Positions 16,024 to 23,148 of a DNA stretch of 64,000 nucleotides are shown one piece after another; positions within the stretch are counted from its first letter, which is position 1, and each line of letters begins with the position of its first letter. Origin of the DNA: Limnochorda sp. LNt. Its GTDB lineage: Bacteria; Bacillota; Limnochordia; Limnochordales; Geochordaceae. The position numbers and the translations under genes were made by a program. The notes beneath the pieces were generated by a model. That model made no database searches. It had not been told where the DNA came from and saw only the letters and a program-made list of their open reading frames with translations. The DNA lies in the NCBI RefSeq assembly GCF_035593265.1, contig NZ_CP141614.1, positions 2,418,001 to 2,482,000 of the forward strand, written 5' to 3'.

Positions 16024-17292
16024 GTGAGGTGGCACGCGCACGGAGGCGGTCGTGGCGACCCGGGGCGACCCGGCCGGTGGGCTCTGATGGTGGCGCTCCT
16101 CTGGGCGATGGCCTGCCCGCTCGCCTCGGCCGCCCCGTCTCCCGAGCCCGCGTCGGTGACCGTCACCCTGTGGGTCCCGGCCCGGGGCGGCTACCTGGCC
16201 GCCTGGCGAGAGGCCGCGCGGCTCGCCGCGGCCGCCCACCCCGACGTCTTCATCGCCATCGAGCCCATCTGGGCCGACTACGGCGCGCGCCTGACGCTGG
16301 CCCTGGCCGAGGGCCACGCGCCCGAGCTGGTGGCCCTGCCCTCGGCCCTGGCCGCCCGGCTGGCCGCCCGGGGATGGCTGACGCCGGTCGACGAGATGGT
16401 CCGTCGGCACCCCCCGGCTCCCGCCGCCCGCGTCCCCTTCACCTGGGAGGGGCGGCTCTACGCCCTGCCGGGGGTGATGGACCCCGTCGTCCTCTACGCC
16501 GACGCCGGAGCCCTCGCCGAGGCCGGGGTGTCGGCGGAGCACCTGTCGACGTGGGACGCGCTGCTCGACGCCGCCCGCCGCGTGCGGGCCGCGGGGCGCC
16601 TGCCCTGGCCGACCGTGGTCAACGGGTGGCCGCCCCTGGCGATGTTCATCTGGCAGGCCGGCGGCACGCTCCTGACCTCTGCCGGCCAGCCGTGGGACTC
16701 CGCCGAGGCCGTGGCCACCGCGGCCACCTTCTACCGCCGCTTCGTCGCCGAGGAGCTGAGCCCGTCGGCACCCTGGAGCTGGGCGGAGCCGGCGGATCTC
16801 CCCTTCCGGCGAGGGGAGGTCGCCCTCTTCATGGGATTGCTCTCGGACCCCCTGGAGCTGCCCGACGCCGCCTCCCCCTTCCGGCCGGGTGAGCCTGGCG
16901 TCGTGGGCCCCGCGGGACGTCGGGTGCGGGTCGTCCCGGCGCCGGCAGGGCCGGCCGCGGCGGCCACGTGGCTCTCGCTGGAGGGCGTCGCCATACCTCG
17001 CACGGCCCCCCCGGCGGCGAGCCAGGCCCTGGCCCATCTGGCCGAAGCGCTGGAGGCCATGGGGTGGCAGCCATCGCTGGAGCGCCGTCCCGAGGCCAGG
17101 GCGGTCGCGCTCGAGGCCCTGGCCCGGGCACGGGCCATGCCGGCGCACCCTGCTTTCCTCGAATTCGATGCCGTCTGGTGGCAGGACGTCGTGGTGCCGC
17201 TGGTCCAGGGGAACGGCCCCCTCGACGTGGAAGAGCTCCTGCAGCGGGCCGGGCGGCGCCTCGAGCAAGCGCTGCAGGCGATGCCGAGGTGA
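16024..17292 (+). CDS. Extracellular solute-binding protein (family 1-like)
   Basis: This 422-residue protein from GTG 16024 (GGGAGGGGGG just upstream) has an Arg-rich N-region and a hydrophobic core MVALLWAMACPLASAA. It could be cleaved by signal peptidase I after ASA, or possibly lipidated at the Cys of AMAC. The mature protein starts VTVTLWVPARGGY and shows the fold cues of ABC sugar-binding proteins (PVDEMV, FTWEGRLYALPG, DAGALAEAGV, STWDALLDAARRV, FRRGEVALFMG). No permease or ATPase for it is adjacent, so it may serve an unlinked transporter or act as a sensor partner. Confidence 0.8.
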   Translation: MRWHAHGGGRGDPGRPGRWALMVALLWAMACPLASAAPSPEPASVTVTLWVPARGGYLAAWREAARLAAAAHPDVFIAIEPIWADYGARLTLALAEGHAPELVALPSALAARLAARGWLTPVDEMVRRHPPAPAARVPFTWEGRLYALPGVMDPVVLYADAGALAEAGVSAEHLSTWDALLDAARRVRAAGRLPWPTVVNGWPPLAMFIWQAGGTLLTSAGQPWDSAEAVATAATFYRRFVAEELSPSAPWSWAEPADLPFRRGEVALFMGLLSDPLELPDAASPFRPGEPGVVGPAGRRVRVVPAPAGPAAAATWLSLEGVAIPRTAPPAASQALAHLAEALEAMGWQPSLERRPEARAVALEALARARAMPAHPAFLEFDAVWWQDVVVPLVQGNGPLDVEELLQRAGRRLEQALQAMPR

Positions 17293-17364
17293 CGTGGCAC
17301 GGACGCCCGGTGCCGTGGCGTCGGGCGGACGGGCGGTCGGCGCGCGGCATCTCTTCGCGAAGCC

Positions 17365-17394
17365 TTGACATCCCCGCAACAACTGACGTTTACT
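17365..17394 (+). promoter_or_regulatory. Sigma-A promoter upstream of the HAD gene
   Basis: A perfect TTGACA (17365-17370), an 18-base spacer and TTTACT (17389-17394; four of six). The transcript should start near 17401, leaving a leader of about 100 bases before the ATG at 17500. Confidence 0.7.
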
Positions 17395-17403
17395 GTTGCC
17401 TTC

Positions 17404-17432
17404 GGGGCCTGGCTCCGCCGGAGCCGTGCCCC
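17404..17432 (+). other. 5' leader hairpin
   Basis: Nested stems GGGGC/GCCCC (17404-17408 with 17428-17432) and GGCTC/GAGCC (17411-17415 with 17421-17425) enclose the loop CGCCG. The hairpin sits almost exactly at the predicted transcript start of the HAD gene, which suggests a 5'-protective or regulatory structure. It matches no riboswitch class I know. Confidence 0.45.
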
Positions 17433-17499
17433 GATCATCGCGCGAAGGCCGAGGGATGACATCATCGCCAAGCACGTCTCACCCCGGTGGCCCTTGGGC

Positions 17500-18297
17500 A
17501 TGCTGGTCACGGATATCGACGGCACCCTCCTGGACGACGGCGGCCGCTTGAGCCGGTCCAACCGGGAGGCCCTGGGCCAGCTGATCGAGCGGGGCGTCCA
17601 CGTGACGCTGGCCACGGGCAGGACCCTGGCCGCCTCTCGGGAGCTGGCCGCCCGCATCGGCATCCGGCTGCCCCTCATCACCTGCAACGGCAGCCAGGTG
17701 GTCGACCCCTCGGGGGCCGTCCTGATGGAGCGGCGGCTCGCTCCGGAGACGGTCGACGACGTCGTCGATCTGGCGGGTCGGCTGGGGCTGTGCGGCTTCG
17801 CCTACCTGACCAAGGGCGTCGTGCCCGTCGCGGGCGGCGAGCGTCGCGCCGACCATCTCCTGGCGGAGGACCGGGCCCGGCTGCTGGCGCCGGTGACCCG
17901 CCCGGGCCCCGATGCTCCGTGGTACGCCGAAGGGGGCGGCATCAAGCTGCTCCTGCTGGGCGAGCCCGCCGCGGCCGACGCCCTGGAGCGGGCCGCAGCG
18001 GCGGGGCGGCAGCCCTTCTCGGCGGTGCGCTCGGGGCCCGACTGCGTCGAGGTGATGGCGCCCGGCGTCTCCAAGGCGACGGGGCTGCGCTTCCTGTCGA
18101 GCCGGCTCGGGTTGCCCCTCGAGCGCGTGGTGGCCGTCGGCAACGCGGGCAACGACCTCGAGATGGTGCGGCAGGCCGGCGTCGGCGTGGCGGTCGCCAC
18201 GGCGGAGCCCCAGCTGCTGGCGCTGGCCGACTACGTCGCCCCTCCTCACTGGGCCGACGGCGTGGCGCACACCGTCCACCGCTACTTCCCCTCCTGA
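17500..18297 (+). CDS. Cof-type HAD-family phosphatase
   Basis: The 265-residue protein has all four HAD motifs: DIDGTLLDDGG with the nucleophile Asp, ATGRT, a conserved Lys in GVSKATGLRF, and VGNAGNDLEMV. The C2-type cap in the middle (ITCNGSQVVDPSG onwards) places it in the Cof/YidA subgroup, which removes phosphate from sugar phosphates, FMN or similar compounds. The substrate cannot be told from sequence. I start it at the ATG at 17500; a TTG at 17494 is possible. A strong promoter and a leader hairpin lie upstream. Confidence 0.9.
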   Translation: MLVTDIDGTLLDDGGRLSRSNREALGQLIERGVHVTLATGRTLAASRELAARIGIRLPLITCNGSQVVDPSGAVLMERRLAPETVDDVVDLAGRLGLCGFAYLTKGVVPVAGGERRADHLLAEDRARLLAPVTRPGPDAPWYAEGGGIKLLLLGEPAAADALERAAAAGRQPFSAVRSGPDCVEVMAPGVSKATGLRFLSSRLGLPLERVVAVGNAGNDLEMVRQAGVGVAVATAEPQLLALADYVAPPHWADGVAHTVHRYFPS

Positions 18298-18394
18298 GGC
18301 GACGCTCTCACCGCGGCGGCACGGCGCGCGCCGCCCCGCCCCTCTCCTCCGTGCAGGAAGCCCTCTCGGACTAGCGAATGTCGTTACCACTTTC

Positions 18395-18422
18395 GGGGCT
18401 GCCGGACTCCGGCGGCAGCCCC
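18395..18422 (+). terminator. Hairpin between the HAD gene and livK
   Basis: A 10-bp stem GGGGCTGCCG (18395-18404 with 18413-18422) encloses an 8-base loop. No T-run follows, so it may be a rho-dependent or weak terminator, or a leader structure of livK. Confidence 0.45.
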
Positions 18423-18462
18423 GTCTCGGCACCAGCTCGGAGAGGGAGGGGTGCAAGGGTCT

Positions 18463-19602
18463 ATGCGTCGCAGGTGGATCGCGACGGCTGGCGCCCTCGT
18501 GGCCACGCTCCTGGTGGCCGGGGCGGCCTCGGCCGCGGAGATCGTCGTGGGCCTCAACGCCGAGTTGACGGGCCAGATCCCCGTGGTCGGCCAGTCGAGC
18601 CTCAATGGCGCCCGGATGGCCGTCGACGAGATCAACCAGGCGGGCGGGCTCCTGGTGGGCAACCAGCGCTACGCCATCCGGCTGCAGGTGGAGGACAACG
18701 AGGACAAGGCCCAGTCCGCGGTGGCCGCCGCCCAGAAGCTCTACTACCAGCACGGCGTCATCGCCATGGTGGGCCCCAACGCGAGCCGCAACGCCGTCCC
18801 GGCGGCCGACATCGCGGAGTCGGCGCGCGCCCCCATGATCTCGCCGTGGTCCACCAACCCCAACACGACCCGGGGCAAGCGCTACGTCTTCCGCGCCGCC
18901 TTCACCGATGACTTCCAGGGGCGGGTCGTGGCGGCCTTCGCCCGGCAGCACTTCAACGCGCAACGGGCAGCCGTGCTCTACGACGTGGCCAGCGAGTACA
19001 ACAAGGGGATCGCGGAGGTCTTCCGCCAGACCTTCACCGAGCTGGGCGGGCAGGTGGTGGCCTTCGAGACCTACACCACCGGCGACAAGGACTTCCTCTC
19101 GCAGCTGACCAAGATCCGCGCGGCCCGGCCGGACATCCTCTTCCTGCCCAACTACTACAGCGAGGTGCCGCTGCAGGTCCAACAGGCGCGCCTCATCGGC
19201 CTGACGGTGCCCATCATCGGCTCCGACAGCTGGGGTTTCGCCGATCTGCTGACGCTGGGCGGCTCCGACATGGAAGGGCTCATGTTCACCACCCACTACG
19301 CCCCCGACATCGCCACGCCGGTGGCACGGCGCTTCATCGAGGCCTATCAGCAGCGCTTCGGCAGCCCGCCCGACGATGTGGCAGCGCTCACCTACGACTC
19401 GTTCCAGCTGCTGTTCCAGGCGCTGCAGCAGGCCGGACGGCTCGACCGAGAGGCGGTGCGTGACGCCCTGGCCTCCATCGAGCGCTACGAGGGCGTCACC
19501 GGCACCATGCAGTTCAGGGGAAGCGGCGACCCCATCAAGAGCGCCGTCGTGATCCGGATCGAGGACGGGCAGTTCAAGTACTTCACCACGGCCAACCCGT
19601 GA
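18463..19602 (+). CDS. livK: Branched-chain amino-acid-type ABC transporter, substrate-binding protein
   Basis: A periplasmic-binding-protein type I fold of the LivK family. From the ATG at 18463 (GGGAGGGG about 11 bases upstream) the 379-residue protein has a signal peptide (RRRWIATAGALVATLLVAGAASA) and then EIVVGLNAELTGQIPVVGQS, AMVGPNASRNAVPAADIAES and VAALTYDSFQLLFQAL. It captures a small ligand (branched-chain amino acid, amide or similar) for the LivHMGF channel encoded next. There is no lipobox, so it is probably free in a periplasm, which fits a diderm envelope. A GTG at 18451 is too close to the ribosome site. Confidence 0.93.
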   Translation: MRRRWIATAGALVATLLVAGAASAAEIVVGLNAELTGQIPVVGQSSLNGARMAVDEINQAGGLLVGNQRYAIRLQVEDNEDKAQSAVAAAQKLYYQHGVIAMVGPNASRNAVPAADIAESARAPMISPWSTNPNTTRGKRYVFRAAFTDDFQGRVVAAFARQHFNAQRAAVLYDVASEYNKGIAEVFRQTFTELGGQVVAFETYTTGDKDFLSQLTKIRAARPDILFLPNYYSEVPLQVQQARLIGLTVPIIGSDSWGFADLLTLGGSDMEGLMFTTHYAPDIATPVARRFIEAYQQRFGSPPDDVAALTYDSFQLLFQALQQAGRLDREAVRDALASIERYEGVTGTMQFRGSGDPIKSAVVIRIEDGQFKYFTTANP

Positions 19603-19619
19603 CGGCCACCGGTGCCGGC

Positions 19620-19645
19620 GGGGCCCCGGGGCGGCCCGGGGCCCC
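19620..19645 (+). other. Very strong intercistronic hairpin, livK-livH
   Basis: A perfect 11-bp GC stem GGGGCCCCGGG (19620-19630 with 19635-19645) has a 4-base loop. It lies 18 bases after livK. Lacking a T-run, it could be a partial terminator or an RNA-end stabiliser, giving more binding protein than membrane subunits. Confidence 0.6.
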
Positions 19646-19693
19646 GGCCGCCCGGGATGTATCCCAACACGATGGCGAGCGAGGCTTGCGACA

Positions 19694-20578
19694 TTGATCT
19701 CGTACCTGTTGCAGCAAGCCATCAACGCCCTTCAGCTCGGGTCGGTCTACGCCCTCATCGCCCTGGGCTACTCCATGGTCTACGGGGTGCTGCGCCTCAT
19801 CAACTTCGCCCACGGCGACATCTTCATGGTCGGGGCCTTCCTGGGGTTCTTCGCCGCCGCGGTCATGCGGTGGCCGTTCGTGCCGACGCTGCTGTTCAGC
19901 ATGGCGGCCACGGCCGCCCTGGGCGTCACCATCGAGCGCGTCGCCTACCGGCCCCTGCGCGACGCCCCCCGGGTCTCGGCCGTCATCACAGCCCTGGGGG
20001 TAGGCCTCTTCCTGGAGCACTTCGTGCTGGCCACGATGGGGGCCCAGCCCCGCCAGATCCCCCGGATGATCCCGGCGCGGTTCTATCCGCTGCCGGGTGA
20101 CATCGGCTTCTCCTCCAACCAGGCCGTCATCTTCGGCGTGGCCGTGCTGCTCATGCTGATCCTGGATCTCTTCGTCAACCGCACCCTCACCGGCATGGCC
20201 ATGCGGGCCATCTCGTGGGACATCCGGCACCTGCCCCTGATGGGGGTGCCGGTCAACCGCATCGTCTCGCTCACCTTCGCCATCGGCTCGGCCCTGGCCG
20301 CCGCCGGGGGCATCCTGGTGGGGCTGGCCTACCCCATCATCGACCCCTACATGGGCGTCCTGGTGGGGTGGAAGGCGTTCGTGGCGGCGGTGGTGGGTGG
20401 CATCGGCAGCATCCGGGGGGCCGTGGCCGGCGGCTACGTGCTGGCCGCCACCGAGGTCTTCGTCGCGGCATTCTTGCCGTCGACGTACCGCGACTTCGTG
20501 GCCTTCTCCCTGCTGCTGACGCTTCTCGTATTCCGACCGACGGGGATGTTCGGACGGGTATGGGCACAGAAGGTCTGA
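19694..20578 (+). CDS. livH: Branched-chain amino-acid-type ABC permease LivH
   Basis: This 294-residue membrane protein is of the LivH type. It has MISYLLQQAINALQLGSVYALIALGYSMVYG at the start, FAHGDIFMVGAF in an early loop, and about eight helices. The cytoplasmic coupling motif region AISWDIRHLPLMGVPVNRIVSLTFAIGSALAAAGG contacts the ATPase. It starts with TTG at 19694 (GAGG about 10 bases upstream). It ends 19 bases inside livM, so the permease subunits are translationally coupled. Confidence 0.95.
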   Translation: MISYLLQQAINALQLGSVYALIALGYSMVYGVLRLINFAHGDIFMVGAFLGFFAAAVMRWPFVPTLLFSMAATAALGVTIERVAYRPLRDAPRVSAVITALGVGLFLEHFVLATMGAQPRQIPRMIPARFYPLPGDIGFSSNQAVIFGVAVLLMLILDLFVNRTLTGMAMRAISWDIRHLPLMGVPVNRIVSLTFAIGSALAAAGGILVGLAYPIIDPYMGVLVGWKAFVAAVVGGIGSIRGAVAGGYVLAATEVFVAAFLPSTYRDFVAFSLLLTLLVFRPTGMFGRVWAQKV

Positions 20579-21645
20579 ACCGCACCGCCCCACCCGCGCC
20601 CGCCCACCCAGGCGCCGCCGTCGCGGGCGCGATGGAGGCGCGGCCCCTGCGACGCCTCTTGCCGTGGATCGGGACGGCGGCCCTGCTGCTCTTCTTCGCG
20701 GCGCTGCTGCCGCGCCTGCCGCTCAATCCCTACCACGTGCAGGTGCTGATGTACGTCGGGATCAACATCATCCTGACGGCCAGCCTCAATCTGGTCAACG
20801 GGTACATGGGCGAGTTCTCCGTGGGGCACGCCGGCTTCATGGCGGTGGGCGCCTACGCCTCGGCCGCGGTGATGCTGTGGCTCTTTCCCAGACAGCTGTG
20901 GCCGGTGCTCTTCCCCGTGGCCCTGCTCATCGGCGGCGTCGCCTCGGCCATCGTGGGCCTCGTGGTGGCCTTGCCGTCGTTTCGGACCCGTGGCGACTAC
21001 CTGGCCATCGTCACCCTCGCCCTCAACATGATCGTCAAGAGCGCCATCGAAAACATCGAAGCCGTGGGGGGCCCCCGCGGGCTCCCGGGCATCGGACGCC
21101 TGACCACCCCGGGATGGGTCTTCGTCTGGGTGGTGGTGACGCTGGTCGCGCTGCGCCACTTCGTCCACTCCCGGTTCGGCCGGGGCGTGGCCAGCATCCG
21201 GGAGGACGAGCTGGCGGCGGAGCTGGTCGGCATCGACACCCGCCAGATCAAGCTGCAGGCCTTCTTGATCTCCGCCTTCTTCGCGGGCGTGGCCGGCGGG
21301 TTGTACGCCCACCTGATCCAGTTCATCAACCCCCGGAGCTTCGACATCCTCAAGTCCACCGAGATCCTGGTGATGGTCTACCTCGGGGGCGTGGCCAGCC
21401 TCGCCGGCAGCGTGGTGGGCGCCACCATCTACACGGTGCTGCTGGAGGCGCTGCGCTTCCTGGGGCTGTGGCGATGGGTGCTGGCGCCGCTGCTGCTGGT
21501 GCTCCTGATGATCGGCCGGCCTCGGGGCCTGCTCGGCTTCCGCGAGGTCTCCCTCTTCGTGCCCGCCTGGGAGCGGGCCATCCGCCGGGCGGCGGCGGGG
21601 GCGCGGGGGCCGACCGCCGGCGCGGCGCCGAGGACGAGGGGGTGA
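20560..21645 (+). CDS. livM: Branched-chain amino-acid-type ABC permease LivM
   Basis: The 361-residue second permease has about nine helices. LivM hallmarks are ILTASLNLVNGYMGEFSVGHAGF, LPSFRTRGDYLAIVTLALN, GRGVASIREDELAAELVGID and YLGGVASLAGSVVGA. The ATG at 20560 lies inside the end of livH. A 35-residue N-terminal extension rich in Ala and Pro precedes the first helix. The C-terminal tail is Arg/Ala-rich. It is followed after seven bases by livG. Confidence 0.95.
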   Translation: MGTEGLNRTAPPAPAHPGAAVAGAMEARPLRRLLPWIGTAALLLFFAALLPRLPLNPYHVQVLMYVGINIILTASLNLVNGYMGEFSVGHAGFMAVGAYASAAVMLWLFPRQLWPVLFPVALLIGGVASAIVGLVVALPSFRTRGDYLAIVTLALNMIVKSAIENIEAVGGPRGLPGIGRLTTPGWVFVWVVVTLVALRHFVHSRFGRGVASIREDELAAELVGIDTRQIKLQAFLISAFFAGVAGGLYAHLIQFINPRSFDILKSTEILVMVYLGGVASLAGSVVGATIYTVLLEALRFLGLWRWVLAPLLLVLLMIGRPRGLLGFREVSLFVPAWERAIRRAAAGARGPTAGAAPRTRG

Positions 21646-21652
21646 CGGGGCC

Positions 21653-22426
21653 GTGGCGTTGCTCGAGGTGCGCGACCTCTCCATCCAGTTCGGCGGGCTC
21701 AAGGCTCTGGACGGCTTCACCCTGAGCCTGGATGAGGGCGAGATGGTGGGGCTCATCGGCCCCAACGGAGCGGGCAAGACCACGGTCTTCAACCTCATCA
21801 CCGGCGTCTACCGCCCCAGCCGCGGTGAGATCCGCTTCCGGGGGCGCTCCCTGGTGGGGCTGCGGCCCAACCAGATCGTGCGCCTGGGCATCGCCCGCAC
21901 CTTCCAAAACATCCGCCTCTTCAAGGGCCTGTCGGTGGTCGACAACGTGAGGGCGGCCCTCTTCTCGCAGACGGGCTACGGCCTGCTCCCGGCCCTCGTC
22001 GGCGGCGGTCGTACGGCGGGAGAGGAGGCCCGTGTCTACTGGCGGGCCATGGAGATGCTGCGCCTCTTCGAGCTCGAGGAGGTGGCCGCCGAGCCGGCAG
22101 GCAGTCTGCCCTACGGCGCTCAGCGGCGACTGGAGATGGCGCGGGCGCTGGCATCGGGGCCGCGGCTGCTGCTCCTGGACGAGCCGGCCGCCGGCATGAA
22201 CCCCACCGAAGCCGACCGCCTGATGGAGCTGATCCGCTGGGTGCACCGGCACTTCGGCGTCGCCATCGTGCTCATCGAGCACCAGATGCGGGTGGTGATG
22301 CGGCTGTGCCCCCGCATCGTGGTCCTGGACTTCGGTCAGGTCATCGCCCAGGGCTCTCCCGAGGCGGTGCGCCAGGACCCCCGCGTGTTGGAGGCCTATC
22401 TCGGCAAGGGGGTGGCCGTCACGTGA
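21653..22426 (+). CDS. livG: Branched-chain amino-acid-type ABC ATPase LivG
   Basis: The 257-residue ATPase has Walker A GPNGAGKTT, the Q-loop region ARTFQNIRLFKGLSVVDNV, the signature-like PYGAQRRLEMARAL, Walker B LLLLDEPAAGMNP and the switch His in LIEHQM. The long insert after the Q-loop is typical of LivG. The start is GTG at 21653. Its stop overlaps the livF start as GTGA. It energises LivHM together with LivF. Confidence 0.95.
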   Translation: MALLEVRDLSIQFGGLKALDGFTLSLDEGEMVGLIGPNGAGKTTVFNLITGVYRPSRGEIRFRGRSLVGLRPNQIVRLGIARTFQNIRLFKGLSVVDNVRAALFSQTGYGLLPALVGGGRTAGEEARVYWRAMEMLRLFELEEVAAEPAGSLPYGAQRRLEMARALASGPRLLLLDEPAAGMNPTEADRLMELIRWVHRHFGVAIVLIEHQMRVVMRLCPRIVVLDFGQVIAQGSPEAVRQDPRVLEAYLGKGVAVT

Positions 22427-23148
22427 CGGCAGGCGGGGCGTTGCTGGAGGTCCACGACCTGACGGTGCGCTACGGCAACATCGAGGCGCTGCGCGACGTC
22501 TCGCTGCGGGTGGACGAGGGCGACGTGGTGGCCCTCATCGGGGCCAACGGCGCCGGCAAGACCACGACGCTGCGCGCCATATCGGGACTGGTGCGCCCCT
22601 ACCGGGGTAGCATCCGCTACCGGGGTCAGGAGCTGACGCGGCTCAGCGCCGAGCGCGTCACGGCCATGGGCATCGCGCACGTGCCCGAGGGCCGCGCCAT
22701 CTTCGCCAACCTCTCGGTCCAGGAGAACCTGCTCCTGGCCACCTACGCCCGCCGGGATCGATCGCGGGTGCAAGAGGACCTCGACCTGGTCTACTCCCTG
22801 CTGCCCCGGCTGGCCGAGCGGCGCCGCCAAAACGCCGGCACGCTGTCGGGGGGCGAGCAGCAGATGCTGGCCATCGGGCGGGCCTTGATGAGCCGGGCTC
22901 AGGTCATGCTCCTCGACGAACCTTCCATGGGCCTGGCGCCGGTGCTGGTGGTCGAGATCTTCCGTCTGCTGCAGGAGATCAACCGCCAGGGCACCACCCT
23001 GCTCCTGGTGGAGCAAAACGCCCGCATGGCCTTGCAGATCGCCCGCCGGGCCTACGTGCTGGAGGCCGGCCGCATCGTGCTGGCCGGCGCCGCCCGCGAG
23101 GTGGCCAGCGACCCCGCCGTGCGCGACGCGTACCTGGGCGCGGCCTGA
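22423..23148 (+). CDS. livF: Branched-chain amino-acid-type ABC ATPase LivF
   Basis: The 241-residue ATPase has Walker A GANGAGKTT, HVPEGRAIFANLSVQENL (the LivF-type Q-loop region), signature LSGGEQQMLAIGRALM, Walker B VMLLDEPSMGLAP and switch His replaced in the LivF manner by VEQNAR. GTG at 22423 overlaps the livG stop by four bases. Its last 97 bases lie antisense to the end of the ABC exporter gene on the other strand. It is the last gene of the livKHMGF operon. Confidence 0.95.
   Translation: MTAGGALLEVHDLTVRYGNIEALRDVSLRVDEGDVVALIGANGAGKTTTLRAISGLVRPYRGSIRYRGQELTRLSAERVTAMGIAHVPEGRAIFANLSVQENLLLATYARRDRSRVQEDLDLVYSLLPRLAERRRQNAGTLSGGEQQMLAIGRALMSRAQVMLLDEPSMGLAPVLVVEIFRLLQEINRQGTTLLLVEQNARMALQIARRAYVLEAGRIVLAGAAREVASDPAVRDAYLGAA

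Noticed and set aside
16024-18297. A sugar ABC operon formed by the solute-binding protein and HAD gene
   Set aside because: The HAD gene has its own strong promoter and no permease or ATPase gene is present, so no operon is claimed.
17479-19725. A 748-residue open frame antisense to the HAD and livK genes
   Set aside because: Composition is His/Gln/Gly/Arg-rich shadow typical of very high-GC DNA. Both strands opposite hold clear enzymes, and no ribosome site or domain is seen.
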